Of a DNA stretch of 64,000 bases, positions 9,031 to 17,825 are shown piece after piece. Source of the DNA: Flavobacterium litorale. GTDB lineage: Bacteria; Bacteroidota; Bacteroidia; Flavobacteriales; Flavobacteriaceae. Within the stretch, counting starts at the first letter, position 1, and each line of letters begins with the position of its first letter. The stretch lies in contig NZ_CP080429.1 of NCBI RefSeq assembly GCF_019613795.1, forward strand, positions 2,220,501 through 2,284,500, in the 5' to 3' direction. The notes beneath the pieces were generated by a model. That model had not been told where the DNA came from, did not search any database, and saw only the letters and a list, made by a program, of their open reading frames with translations. The translations under genes were made by a program, and so were the position numbers.

Positions 9031-9058
9031 GCGAGTAGTTTAACTACTCGCTTTTTTT
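9031..9058 (+). terminator. terminator of tRNA-Arg
   Basis: GCGAGTAGT (9031-9039) pairs with ACTACTCGC (9043-9051) around a TTA loop and is followed by seven T residues. It begins 9 bp after the tRNA. Confidence 0.85.
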
Positions 9059-9106
9059 ATTTTAAGCTATTGTTTTGTAAAGCCTACACTTTGTACCCAT
9101 AAGCTA

Positions 9107-10276
9107 TTAAAAAGCCTCTGCAATTCCTAAATAAATGTAATTAGACGATTGCCCAAAACCCCAATCAAGTCGTATATTTAGTTTTTCCAAACGATCTACC
9201 ATAAACCGTAGTCCCGCTCCAAAATTATATCGTAAGTTCTTAAACTGAAAATCATCTACGCTATTATAAACATCGCCCGCTCCCACAAAAGCAACCGCTC
9301 CAAATCGCGATTCACCAAATCGTTTTCTATACTCTGCTTGTGCGGCAAGTAAATCTCTATCTACAAACCTACCTTCTCTATAGCCTCTTAATATCTGGTT
9401 ACTACCAAACAATGCTAACTCGTTAAAGGGTACATCACCTCTGGAAAAATGCCCTAAAGTTTGAATGGCAAGTACGTCTTTACTATTAGGTATGGGACTA
9501 AAGTAATGCCTTAAGTCAAATTTTGTTAAGTTAAAGTTATGCGTACTCCCTATAGCTTCACCGTACTCTCCATGCGTAAACTCCAAATACCACCCTTTCT
9601 GGGCGTTTAAAACGTTATTTCGGCTATCATAAAGTGTAGCTGCTTCAATACCAATTGCTCTGGAGCCATCAAAACCATTTGGTTTGGTAATATTTAATAA
9701 TCCGTCCTCCTCAATCCTAGTATTAAAAATTTGATTGTACCGAAACCCTGCTCCTATAAATAGATACCTAGTAAACAATTGTTTCAAAAATATAGGCTCT
9801 ACTAGTACTTGATAATAATCATATTCTTCTTCGTCCTCTTTTTTTGAGTCTCTACCTATTCCATAATACAACCTCGGGTAATTCCGAAAAAGCAAGTTCC
9901 CCTCTATTACCCATTTTTCCTGATTAGTAAATATTTCAAAGCCCGAATAGAGTATAAATTGGTTATTTAAAGTGTATCGTAAACTTAAAGGCATGTTTGA
10001 AACTCGGGTTTCTGGTCCGCTACCTTTAAATTTAAATAAGTACTTAGCTCCAGTACCAAAGCCAAAATTTGTTTCGGGCGAATAACTTACCACTGGTGCT
10101 GCAATAAATTTAGCTAAATACAAAGTAGAATCTTTTTGTACCGCTTTTCTGTTAGGATAAAATGTAAAAAACTCTTTTACATCTTTAAAATCTTGTGCTT
10201 TTAATTGGTGCGAACAGATTACTGAAAGCAATAAAAATATAAATAACGATTGTTTTTTAAAAAAGTGTAAGAGCAT
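9107..10276 (-). CDS. BamA/TamA-like outer-membrane beta-barrel (surface antigen D15 domain)
   Basis: 389 residues with a signal peptide ending near HQLKAQ. The protein is a run of amphipathic strands ending in aromatic-rich segments, and it includes the Omp85 signature YREGRFVDRDLLAAQAEYR followed by VGAGDVY, where the conserved RGY-like loop inserts in the barrel. It lacks recognisable POTRA domains, so it is a short Omp85-like barrel, not BamA itself. The role is unknown; relatives occur as stand-alone outer-membrane proteins in Bacteroidota. Confidence 0.82.
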   Translation of the reverse strand: MLLHFFKKQSLFIFLLLSVICSHQLKAQDFKDVKEFFTFYPNRKAVQKDSTLYLAKFIAAPVVSYSPETNFGFGTGAKYLFKFKGSGPETRVSNMPLSLRYTLNNQFILYSGFEIFTNQEKWVIEGNLLFRNYPRLYYGIGRDSKKEDEEEYDYYQVLVEPIFLKQLFTRYLFIGAGFRYNQIFNTRIEEDGLLNITKPNGFDGSRAIGIEAATLYDSRNNVLNAQKGWYLEFTHGEYGEAIGSTHNFNLTKFDLRHYFSPIPNSKDVLAIQTLGHFSRGDVPFNELALFGSNQILRGYREGRFVDRDLLAAQAEYRKRFGESRFGAVAFVGAGDVYNSVDDFQFKNLRYNFGAGLRFMVDRLEKLNIRLDWGFGQSSNYIYLGIAEAF

Positions 10277-10529
10277 ACATTAATTTTTTGCCTAATACTA
10301 GAACTACATATTTTGTTAAGTAAATTAAAGATACTGTGTTTTACAGTTGGTATATGTTAAATTACACTTAATTCACTTTTAGTTATGAAGCAGCATCTCG
10401 TTATACAATAATAACTCTAAAACTATTGCCCTTAATTAAACACAAAAGTCAATATTCATTTACTGTTTTTTGGCATTATTGTTGGTAAAAAGTCAATTAA
10501 TTATTTATCAATCTTACAACACATTAAAT

Positions 10530-11114
10530 ATGAAGAAAATTTTTACAATTGCAGCCATAATTACTGCATCAATCGCATTTGCGCAGGACGATACATCAAC
10601 TACTAATTTTAAAGCGGGTAATGTACTATCTGCAAACTTAACGGCTTCCAGCCCTGGGCAAATAGGTCTTTCCTATGAGAGAGAAGGTAGTTCATTCTTT
10701 TTTAAATCACAGAAAAAAAAATCTACAGTATTAAATGTTTCATACGGAGCAATGAATTACGAGGTAAACAATTTTGATGTAGATGGTACTGGGTTTGTTA
10801 TAGAATATGGTACCAGAAACTATTATGGAAAACAAGGTAAAGAATTTAAAGGTTTTTATACTGCCAATTACCTATCGTACGGTTCTATAGATTTTAATGA
10901 AACCATTTTGGGTACTGAATTTGATGGAACATATAGCTATTTTTCGTTTTTTAGCCCTGAAATAGGTTACAAGTTTAAATTTGGAAATTTTGTTGTTGAC
11001 CCATTTATTGGTGCACAATGGAAAATAGAAATTGCAGGTAAGGGTGATATTGATAATAAAAATACTGACGAATGGGCGTTTAGAGGCGGTATTAAATTAG
11101 GATATAACTTTTAA
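10530..11114 (+). CDS. small outer-membrane beta-barrel protein of unknown function
   Basis: 194 residues. I chose the ATG at 10530 because it opens a clear signal peptide (MKKIFTIAAIITASIAFAQ); an in-frame ATG at 10470 would add 20 residues ahead of it. The mature part alternates polar and aromatic residues (SYGAMNYEVNNF, IGYKFKFGNF) and ends in FRGGIKLGYNF, a C-terminal strand with final Phe typical of outer-membrane barrels. No specific family was recognised. Confidence 0.75.
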   Translation: MKKIFTIAAIITASIAFAQDDTSTTNFKAGNVLSANLTASSPGQIGLSYEREGSSFFFKSQKKKSTVLNVSYGAMNYEVNNFDVDGTGFVIEYGTRNYYGKQGKEFKGFYTANYLSYGSIDFNETILGTEFDGTYSYFSFFSPEIGYKFKFGNFVVDPFIGAQWKIEIAGKGDIDNKNTDEWAFRGGIKLGYNF

Positions 11115-11135
11115 TTCGAAACATAGCATAAATAA

Positions 11136-11166
11136 AAAAAGCTTCAGTAAAAACTGAAGCTTTTTT
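11136..11166. terminator. bidirectional terminator
   Basis: AAAAAGCTTCAGT pairs with ACTGAAGCTTTTT around a short A-rich loop, with T runs on both strands. It separates the barrel protein gene from the convergent tRNA-Val. Confidence 0.85.
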
Positions 11167-11174
11167 GTTTTTTG

Positions 11175-11249
11175 TGGGCGATGAGGGATTCGAACCCCCG
11201 ACCCTCTCGGTGTAAACGAGATGCTCTGAACCAACTGAGCTAATCGCCC
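11175..11249 (-). tRNA. tRNA-Val (anticodon TAC)
   Basis: Read on the minus strand: acceptor GGGCGAT pairs with ATCGCCC, discriminator A at 11175. The D arm contains AGCTCAGTTGGTTCAGAGC. Anticodon stem TCTCG/CGAGA encloses loop TTTACAC with anticodon TAC. The T arm has GGTTCGAATCC. CCA is not encoded. Confidence 0.95.
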
Positions 11250-11296
11250 TTATATGCTACGTTTAACAAGCTTAAAACTGTTTGTTATAGCGAGTG

Positions 11297-11326
11297 CAAA
11301 TATACGTTTAACATTTGTATTTGCAA
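11297..11326 (-). promoter_or_regulatory. promoter of tRNA-Val
   Basis: On the minus strand TTG (11326-11324), 19 bp, then TATATTTG (11304-11297) exactly match the Bacteroidota consensus, about 48 bp upstream of the mature tRNA 5' end. Confidence 0.78.
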
Positions 11327-11335
11327 GCAATATCA

Positions 11336-11719
11336 TTAATTATTTTCCAATTTTTTAATGTCTTTTAAAAGTACTTTATTGTCATAATTTACCATTTCTA
11401 CCTCAATAAGCTCATCTTTAGTGCTTTTACCTTCTATTATATATGTAGTACCTCCTTTGTACTTTTCCTTACTGCGCGAAAAGTCAACATCGCCATCTTC
11501 GGTACAGGTTTTAACATCTTCCATAGTTACCCATTTGGCATCTAATTTTTGTTGTGCTGTAGGAGATATAACCATAGCTTTACTACGAATGTTTTTTAAA
11601 ACGCGGCAATTGGGTAAGTAACAAAAATCTGCTTTTTTATTGTTTAAAAAGAACATTAAAAAGATGATACCAATTAATGCTCCAAACAAAAAATATGCTA
11701 AGCGATATTTAAACTTCAT
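11336..11719 (-). CDS. DUF4258 family membrane-anchored protein
   Basis: 127 residues. One N-terminal membrane helix (about 8-26, LAYFLFGALIGIIFLMFFL) is followed by a small soluble domain with MEDVKTCTEDGDVDFSRSKEK and a TYIIEGKST strand that fit the DUF4258 fold. DUF4258 proteins have no established function. The gene is immediately downstream of proline dehydrogenase (51 bp) on the same strand and may share its transcript. Confidence 0.7.
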   Translation of the reverse strand: MKFKYRLAYFLFGALIGIIFLMFFLNNKKADFCYLPNCRVLKNIRSKAMVISPTAQQKLDAKWVTMEDVKTCTEDGDVDFSRSKEKYKGGTTYIIEGKSTKDELIEVEMVNYDNKVLLKDIKKLENN

Positions 11720-11769
11720 TTATACTGTGTTAGTTATTGCATACAACAATCTGCAGACTGTTACTCAAA

Positions 11770-12936
11770 TTATATTTTTCTTCTCTTTCTTTCAGCACTT
11801 ATTAAATTAAGCTCCCTGCTGGTTTGTCCCGCTACTGATGTATTTTCCTGTGCACGGCGTATTAAGTACGGCATAACATCTCTAACAGGACCAAACGGCA
11901 AGTATTTAGCTGCATTATAGCCATTTTCAGCAAGATTAAAGCTAATGTTGTCACTCATACCGTAAAGTTGTCCAAACCACATGCGCTGGTCTTCCTTACT
12001 AATATTTTTTTCTGCTGCAAGTTGCATTAATTTATACGAACTCTCCTCGTTGTGTGTTCCTGCAAAAATAGCCATTTGGTCAATATGCTCTGTCATATAA
12101 GCTATAGCAGCATCATAATTTTTATCGGTAGCTTCTTTAGAGATACATATTGGCGAAACATACCCCTTTTCATCAGCACGCTCATTCTCTTTTTCCATAT
12201 AAGCACCACGTACTACCTTCATACCAATATAAAATCCTTCTTTCTTTGCTAGTTCGTGTACTTCCTTTAAATAATCCAACCTGTCCCAACGGTACATTTG
12301 TAATGTGTTAAATACAATTGCTTTTTCTTTATTGTATTTTCGCATTAGGTTGGTTACAATTTCATCGGCTGCATCCTGCATCCAACTTTCTTCGGCATCA
12401 ATAAGTAAAGCTACATTATTATCGCGTGCAGCAGTACATACTTTCTCAAAACGCTCTAATACCCTACTCCACTCCTCATTTTCTTCCTTAGTAAGTGTTT
12501 TTCCTTCTCCTAGTTTTTCATAAAGCTTAAAACGTCCAAATCCCGTAGGTTTAAATACTGCAAAAGATATAGCTTCTTTCTCCTTAGCAAAAACAATGGT
12601 TTTGAGTATTTTTTTAAACGTTTTATCAAATTCTGCTTCTGCTTCTTTACCTTCAACAGAGTAATCAAGCACAGACGATACTTTTTTGGTATACATCTTA
12701 TCAATAACAGGTATACAGTCATTTTCTGTAGTTCCGCCACAAAAATGGTCAAATACCGTGGCTCTAATAAGTCGCTCTATAGGCAGATGTGCTTTTAGCG
12801 CAAAATTGGTTAATGCTGTACCGATACGAACAAGCGATTGTGAAGCTATCATTTTAAAGAGTAAGTAAGCTCTTTTCAACTCAATATCGCTTTTAATAGC
12901 AAATGCTGTTTTGGTATTATCGAATATTTTATCCAT
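11770..12936 (-). CDS. proline dehydrogenase (FAD)
   Basis: 388 residues from the ATG at 12936 (MDKIFDNTKTAFAIKSD); in-frame ATGs at 12942 and 12957 add 2 or 7 residues. It is a monofunctional PutA-like (beta/alpha)8 barrel that oxidises L-proline to pyrroline-5-carboxylate with FAD and passes electrons to quinones. Visible motifs are LLIDAEESWMQDAAD, the substrate-binding KVVRGAYMEKEN, AGTHNEES and the C-terminal YLIRRAQENTSV helix that carries the conserved arginine pair. The P5C dehydrogenase is not in this window, so it must be encoded elsewhere. Confidence 0.93.
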   Translation of the reverse strand: MDKIFDNTKTAFAIKSDIELKRAYLLFKMIASQSLVRIGTALTNFALKAHLPIERLIRATVFDHFCGGTTENDCIPVIDKMYTKKVSSVLDYSVEGKEAEAEFDKTFKKILKTIVFAKEKEAISFAVFKPTGFGRFKLYEKLGEGKTLTKEENEEWSRVLERFEKVCTAARDNNVALLIDAEESWMQDAADEIVTNLMRKYNKEKAIVFNTLQMYRWDRLDYLKEVHELAKKEGFYIGMKVVRGAYMEKENERADEKGYVSPICISKEATDKNYDAAIAYMTEHIDQMAIFAGTHNEESSYKLMQLAAEKNISKEDQRMWFGQLYGMSDNISFNLAENGYNAAKYLPFGPVRDVMPYLIRRAQENTSVAGQTSRELNLISAERKRRKI

Positions 12937-13026
12937 TGCCATAAAAAATTTGTGCAAATATAAATACTGTTCAAGAATTAATAATATAAAATAGTTTATT
13001 TTGCTAAATATTTAAAACTATTGAAA

Positions 13027-14094
13027 ATGGAGTGTATACAAGCATTAGGGTATACCGTATATTTTAATAACGATTGCTATGCATGGCTTTACGATAGCGT
13101 ACAACCCAAAATGTACTCTAAAATCTTCGTAATAGTCGATTCTAACACTGGTACTTACTGTTTACCACTATTTTTACAACAGCTTGAAACAACTGTACCT
13201 ATTGAAATTATTGAGCTTGAGCCGGGTGAAGAGAATAAAAATATAAGTACTTGTATACAAGTATGGGAAACACTTACGGAGCTTGAAGCTGACAGGAAAA
13301 GTTTAATTATAAATGTTGGTGGTGGCGTGGTTACCGATTTGGGTGGCTTTGTAGCATCAACATTTAAAAGAGGGATTGATTTTATAAACGTACCCACTTC
13401 GCTACTGGCAATGGTAGATGCCTCTGTAGGAGGTAAAACAGGGGTTGATTTAGGTACACTAAAAAATCAGATTGGGGTTATTAATAATCCTGTAAGTGTT
13501 TTAATAGATACCGCTTATTTATGCACGCTCCCTGCCAGAGAGGTTCGTGCTGGTTTTGCCGAAATGCTTAAACATGGTTTAATTTTAGATGCAGCATATT
13601 GGAATACTGTTGTAGCTATAACTAGCTTATTGAATGAGGATTTGGATAAAGCTATTAAACAATCAGTTACTATAAAAAACCAAATAGTAACCGAAGATCC
13701 TACTGAAAAAAATAGTAGAAAAAAACTAAATTACGGGCATACCCTAGGGCACGCTATAGAGTCGTATTTTTTAGAAAGCGATAAGCATGAAAAGTTATTG
13801 CATGGCGAAGCTATAGCTATTGGCATGATACTCGAAGCACACATATCTATGGCAAAAGAAATGCTTAATGAAGCAGAATATATTAGAATAAAAGAGGTTT
13901 TATTACGTATTTTTGAAAAAGTAACCTTTACTGATGTTGATATAACCGCAATAATTAAGATATTAGCACATGATAAGAAAAATGAATTTGGTGCTATTAA
14001 GTTTGTATTATTAAACGGTATTGGTAATGCGGCAATAAATCAATCAGTAGAAAATAAGTTGATTTATAATGCTTTTGAGGACTATAATGGCTAA
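13027..14094 (+). CDS. aroB: 3-dehydroquinate synthase
   Basis: 355 residues from ATG 13027; a TTG two codons upstream is less likely. The enzyme is a cytosolic NAD- and zinc-dependent synthase that converts DAHP to 3-dehydroquinate in the shikimate pathway. Diagnostic segments are NVGGGVVTDLGGFVAST, PTSLLAMVDASVGGKTGVD, EMLKHGLILD and NYGHTLGHAIE with metal-ligand histidines, plus HGEAIAIGM. It is divergent from proline dehydrogenase, with a 90-bp AT-rich intergenic region between the two start codons. Confidence 0.97.
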   Translation: MECIQALGYTVYFNNDCYAWLYDSVQPKMYSKIFVIVDSNTGTYCLPLFLQQLETTVPIEIIELEPGEENKNISTCIQVWETLTELEADRKSLIINVGGGVVTDLGGFVASTFKRGIDFINVPTSLLAMVDASVGGKTGVDLGTLKNQIGVINNPVSVLIDTAYLCTLPAREVRAGFAEMLKHGLILDAAYWNTVVAITSLLNEDLDKAIKQSVTIKNQIVTEDPTEKNSRKKLNYGHTLGHAIESYFLESDKHEKLLHGEAIAIGMILEAHISMAKEMLNEAEYIRIKEVLLRIFEKVTFTDVDITAIIKILAHDKKNEFGAIKFVLLNGIGNAAINQSVENKLIYNAFEDYNG

Positions 14095-14139
14095 CAATTT
14101 TTTTTAAGAATTTTTTTTAAAATACGAACTATATTTTTT

Positions 14140-14147
14140 TACATTTG
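14140..14147 (+). promoter_or_regulatory. -7 promoter element upstream of a small ORF and the arginine decarboxylase operon
   Basis: TACATTTG matches TAnnTTTG. No TTG is present at the right distance upstream, so only half the consensus is supported. If used, transcription would start almost at the ATG at 14155, giving either a leaderless small ORF or a leader of about 235 nt before arginine decarboxylase. Confidence 0.4.
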
Positions 14148-14154
14148 CGGCACA

Positions 14155-14328
14155 ATGAAAAAAATAATTATTAGTTTTTTAACCTACTGTACTACCAGTA
14201 AATACAAGGCTTTAACCAATTGCAAACACCTTGTGTTATGGCTGTTTAGTACTATGGTTGTATTACAACTACTATACACTAGTAATCAGTATAAAAAACT
14301 ACGACTTGTTGCAAATTTAAGGGTTTGA
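14155..14328 (+). CDS. possible small membrane protein (57 codons)
   Basis: An ORF from ATG 14155 to TGA 14328 encodes 57 residues. It has a central hydrophobic stretch (HLVLWLFSTMVVLQLLY) between basic ends and four cysteine or histidine residues in the N-terminal half. It lies 8 bp after a promoter -7 element and 60 bp before arginine decarboxylase. I do not recognise it. It has no excess of arginine codons, so it is not an obvious attenuation leader peptide. It could also be a chance ORF in the operon's 5' leader. Confidence 0.35.
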   Translation: MKKIIISFLTYCTTSKYKALTNCKHLVLWLFSTMVVLQLLYTSNQYKKLRLVANLRV

Positions 14329-14388
14329 GGTAATGATTATATCACATAGAATGCTAATTTTATAATCTATCAAAAACACTTATACTAA

Positions 14389-15789
14389 ATGAATACAAAA
14401 TACTCTGACTTAATAAACCAGACTTACGATTTTCCTCAAGAAGAATTTACACTTGATAAAGATAACCTACAGTTTCATGATATTGATTTAATGGAACTTG
14501 TGGCAGAATATGGTACACCTTTAAAATTTACTTATTTACCCAAGATTTCTAGCAACATCCAAAGAGCCAAAGAATGGTTTAGGATAGCTATGAAAAAAAA
14601 TGATTACAAAGGTAAGTATTACTACTGTTATTGCACAAAAAGCTCTCATTTTGAATACGTTATGAATGAGGCTTTTAAAAATGACATTCATATAGAAACT
14701 TCGGCAGCGTACGATATTAACATTGTAGAAAACCTACTCGAATCGGGAAAAATTAATAAAAAAACCTACGTTATTTGCAACGGTTTTAAGCGTGACCAAT
14801 ATGTAACCAATATTGCACGGCTAATTAATAACGGACACAAACGTACCATTCCTATTATTGATAATTATGAAGAGTTAGATTTACTGCAAGAAGAAATAAA
14901 CGGTAAATTTAAAATTGGTATTCGTATTGCTGCCGAAGAGGAACCTAAATTTGAATTTTACACCTCGCGTTTGGGTATTGGCTACCGCAATATTGTACCT
15001 TTTTACAGAAAGCAAATACACGAAAATGATAATGTAGAGCTTAAAATGCTTCACTTTTTCATCAATACAGGTATTAGAGATACAGCTTACTACTGGAACG
15101 AGTTATTAAAATGTTTAAAAGTATATATAAGCCTTAAAAAAGAATGTCCTAGCCTAGATAGCCTTAACATTGGGGGTGGTTTCCCCATAAAAAACTCGTT
15201 GGCTTTTGAATACGATTACCAATATATGATTGACGAAATAATCAATCAGATAAAAATAGCTTGCGAAGAGGCAGATGTTGATGTACCGAATATATATACT
15301 GAGTTTGGCTCGTTTACCGTAGGCGAAAGTGGCGGAGCTGTTTATCAGGTATTATACCAAAAACAGCAAAACGACAGGGAAAAGTGGAATATGATTGATT
15401 CGTCTTTTATAACTACCCTACCCGATACTTGGGCAATTAACAAGCGTTTTATAATGTTGGCTATAAACCGATGGAATGATACATACGAACGTGTATTATT
15501 GGGTGGGCTTACCTGTGATAGTGATGATTATTATAACTCCGAGCAGAATATGAATGCTATATACCTGCCCACCTACAAAAAAGAAAAACCTTTGTACATA
15601 GGCTTTTTTAATACAGGTGCCTATCAGGAAACCATAGGCGGTTACGGTGGCTTGCACCATTGCCTTATTCCGCAACCCAAACATATACTCATTGGGCACG
15701 ATGAAGAGGGTAATGTAGTAACATCAGTATTCTCGGAACAGCAAAGAGCAGAAGAAGTATTAACAATATTAGGATATAACAAAAAGTAG
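14389..15789 (+). CDS. speA: arginine decarboxylase, PLP alanine-racemase-fold (biosynthetic)
   Basis: 466 residues. The N-terminal PLP barrel has the likely Schiff-base lysine Lys84 in YCYCTKSSHFEYV, RLGIGYR near 194-200 and the phosphate-binding IGGGFP (261-266). The C-terminal beta domain carries Cys376-Asp377 in LTCDSDD, the active-site Cys/Asp pair contributed across the dimer. It is shorter than E. coli SpeA (about 660 residues) and fits the short form common in Bacteroidota. It would produce agmatine for polyamine synthesis. The substrate is inferred from family annotation and from the downstream deoxyhypusine-synthase-like gene. Confidence 0.82.
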   Translation: MNTKYSDLINQTYDFPQEEFTLDKDNLQFHDIDLMELVAEYGTPLKFTYLPKISSNIQRAKEWFRIAMKKNDYKGKYYYCYCTKSSHFEYVMNEAFKNDIHIETSAAYDINIVENLLESGKINKKTYVICNGFKRDQYVTNIARLINNGHKRTIPIIDNYEELDLLQEEINGKFKIGIRIAAEEEPKFEFYTSRLGIGYRNIVPFYRKQIHENDNVELKMLHFFINTGIRDTAYYWNELLKCLKVYISLKKECPSLDSLNIGGGFPIKNSLAFEYDYQYMIDEIINQIKIACEEADVDVPNIYTEFGSFTVGESGGAVYQVLYQKQQNDREKWNMIDSSFITTLPDTWAINKRFIMLAINRWNDTYERVLLGGLTCDSDDYYNSEQNMNAIYLPTYKKEKPLYIGFFNTGAYQETIGGYGGLHHCLIPQPKHILIGHDEEGNVVTSVFSEQQRAEEVLTILGYNKK

Positions 15790-15812
15790 CCTAAAAGATA
15801 AACAATAACAAC

Positions 15813-16784
15813 ATGAGTAAAGGACCTATTAGTCAGTTTATAGAAAAACACTACCTGCACTTTAATGCGGCTGCATTGGTAGATGCTGCCAAAGGCTACG
15901 AAAAACAGCTTGAAAATGGTGCAAAAATGATGGTAACCCTTGCAGGTGCTATGAGTACTGCCGAGCTTGGAAAGAGTTTTGCCGAAATGATTCGTCAGGA
16001 TAAAGTACAAATCATTTCGTGTACAGGGGCTAATCTTGAGGAAGATATTATGAACCTTGTAGCACACTCGCACTATGAGCGCGTGCCCAATTACAGGGAT
16101 TTAACACCACAAGAAGAGTGGGATTTATTAGAAAGAGGCCTAAACCGTGTTACTGATACCTGTATACCAGAGCATGAGGCATTCCGTAGGCTACAAACCC
16201 ACATTCATAAAATATGGAAAGATGCCGAAACAAATGGCGAACGTTACTTTCCGCATGAATTTATGTATAAAATGCTACTATCGGGCGTTTTGGAAGAGTA
16301 TTACGAGATCGACTTAAAAGATAGTTGGATGTATGCTGCCGCAGAAAAAAACCTGCCTATAATTGTACCTGGGTGGGAAGATAGCACTATGGGTAACATA
16401 TTTGCATCCTACGTAATTAAAGGTGAACTTAAAGCATCTACCATGAAATCGGGTATAGAGTATATGGCATTCCTTGCCGATTGGTATGCTAAGAACAGTA
16501 GTAATGGCGTTGGCTTTTTCCAGATAGGTGGCGGTATAGCAGGGGATTTCCCAATATGCGTAGTACCAATGTTATATCAGGATATGGAAATGACGGATAT
16601 TCCTTTTTGGAGCTATTTCTGTCAAATATCCGACTCTACTACAAGTTACGGCTCATATTCAGGTGCTGTACCCAACGAGAAAATAACATGGGGAAAACTG
16701 GATATTAATACCCCTAAATTTATAATTGAATCGGATGCAACTATAGTTGCTCCACTAATATTTGCTTACCTTTTAGATTTATAA
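15813..16784 (+). CDS. deoxyhypusine synthase family protein (polyamine aminobutyl transferase-like)
   Basis: 323 residues with the deoxyhypusine synthase fold: TLAGAMSTAELGK (42-54), the NAD-binding TGANLEED (71-78), PGWEDSTMGN (186-195) and the SYGSYSGAVPNEKITWGK region. Lys295 in WGK aligns with the catalytic lysine that carries the aminobutyl group in eukaryotic enzymes. Bacteria lack eIF5A, so the acceptor must differ; bacterial relatives are thought to act on small polyamines, for example making homospermidine. It starts 23 bp after arginine decarboxylase, which supports a polyamine role. The exact reaction is an inference. Confidence 0.85.
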   Translation: MSKGPISQFIEKHYLHFNAAALVDAAKGYEKQLENGAKMMVTLAGAMSTAELGKSFAEMIRQDKVQIISCTGANLEEDIMNLVAHSHYERVPNYRDLTPQEEWDLLERGLNRVTDTCIPEHEAFRRLQTHIHKIWKDAETNGERYFPHEFMYKMLLSGVLEEYYEIDLKDSWMYAAAEKNLPIIVPGWEDSTMGNIFASYVIKGELKASTMKSGIEYMAFLADWYAKNSSNGVGFFQIGGGIAGDFPICVVPMLYQDMEMTDIPFWSYFCQISDSTTSYGSYSGAVPNEKITWGKLDINTPKFIIESDATIVAPLIFAYLLDL

Positions 16785-16791
16785 CACTGCT

Positions 16792-17124
16792 ATGAAAAGA
16801 GTTATTGTTGATTATGCCAAATTGACTAACGAAATTTTAAACTTATTAGTCGAAAAATTCCCCGACGGTTACGATGATTCTGATATCATCCGATTTAAAA
16901 ATGCTAAAAATGAATCGATTGAAGCAGTAGAAGTCCGTACGGAAGATACCATGTACTTGGTAAAAGTAAGTACAAAACTTGCTGATAGAATTGAAAATTA
17001 CGAGGAAGACGATGATGTAGAGGTTACACCTACAGACGATATTAGTGCCTTGAATGATTTAGAGATTGATAATGAAGAGGAAGACGAAGTAGATGATCAT
17101 GATGAAGACAGCGAAGAAGAATAG
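16792..17124 (+). CDS. conserved acidic hypothetical protein
   Basis: 110 residues in two parts. Residues 1-70 form a compact segment (VDYAKLTNEILNLLVEKFP, AVEVRTEDTMYLVKVSTKLA) of alternating helices and strands. Residues 70-110 are almost wholly acidic (EEDEVDDHDEDSEEE), probably disordered. The gene begins 7 bp after the deoxyhypusine-synthase-like gene and ends at a terminator, so it is the last gene of the operon. Function unknown; an acidic tail could bind polyamines or a basic partner, but this is speculation. Confidence 0.75.
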   Translation: MKRVIVDYAKLTNEILNLLVEKFPDGYDDSDIIRFKNAKNESIEAVEVRTEDTMYLVKVSTKLADRIENYEEDDDVEVTPTDDISALNDLEIDNEEEDEVDDHDEDSEEE

Positions 17125-17141
17125 TTTTTAACGAAATAGAT

Positions 17142-17169
17142 AAAAAGCCTCCCAAATGGGAGGCTTTTT
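17142..17169. terminator. bidirectional terminator
   Basis: AAAAAGCCTCCCA (17142-17154) pairs with TGGGAGGCTTTTT (17157-17169) over a 2-base centre. It closes the polyamine operon and the convergent DinB gene. Confidence 0.88.
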
Positions 17170-17172
17170 AAT

Positions 17173-17691
17173 TTATAAATATAATTCTTTAAAAACTTTC
17201 ATATGGTGTTTTTCGTGCCCTATAATTATAAACCCTAAAGCACGTGCGGATATTGTATGCCCCGAAGCTATTCCTTTAGTACTCAAAGCATCTTCAGTAA
17301 GCGATTTAAGCAATAGTAGTGTAGCATGGCGTAGTGCCGACATTTCGGTTAATAACGATTGTAATGTACGCTTATTCGCATCCACAGCATTAGCATAATC
17401 ATCTTGATCATATCCTGGCAATTCAGTAGTTTCGCCACGCGAAACGCACAACGCCCGATAACTAAAAACCCTTTCGGCATCAATAAGGTGCTGTATAATG
17501 TCTTTTATAGTCCACTTACCTTCCGCATAGCGGTAATCATGCTTTCCCATAGGTATATCTTGCACAAACTTTATAAACTCGTGTACACTAACCTCTAAAC
17601 CTTCAGTAAGCGTCCAAGTATCATCTACATACTGTAAATAAGTATCAAAATAAGGATTGTATTCACTTTTGTTTAATTGACTTACTTTCAT
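17173..17691 (-). CDS. DinB family protein
   Basis: 172 residues forming a four-helix DinB/YfiT-like bundle. Three metal-binding histidine positions are visible: IIQHLIDAE (near 68) and GHEKHHMKVF near the C terminus. Members are putative metal-dependent enzymes, some acting with small thiols such as bacillithiol; the substrate here is unknown. It is flanked by terminators on both sides and is therefore probably monocistronic. Confidence 0.87.
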   Translation of the reverse strand: MKVSQLNKSEYNPYFDTYLQYVDDTWTLTEGLEVSVHEFIKFVQDIPMGKHDYRYAEGKWTIKDIIQHLIDAERVFSYRALCVSRGETTELPGYDQDDYANAVDANKRTLQSLLTEMSALRHATLLLLKSLTEDALSTKGIASGHTISARALGFIIIGHEKHHMKVFKELYL

Positions 17692-17775
17692 AATCTTAAA
17701 TAGAGGGCTATTCTTAGCTAATATTAATGCTCTCCTACAGAGAACGGATTTCTTTTTTGTTAAAACTAATAAAAA

Positions 17776-17802
17776 ACCCCCATGTTATTTGCATGAGGGG
17801 GT
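17776..17802 (-). terminator. terminator of the Lrp-family gene
   Basis: On the minus strand ACCCCCTCATG pairs with CATGGGGGT, with one bulged base, and a TTTTTT run follows. It lies 24 bp downstream of the stop of the Lrp-family gene. Confidence 0.7.
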
Positions 17803-17825
17803 AGTAAACTTTTATTTACAGTACA

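Noticed and set aside
12936..12957. Start of proline dehydrogenase at 12957
   Set aside because: The extra seven residues are poorly supported; MDKIFDNT is the usual start of this family in flavobacteria.
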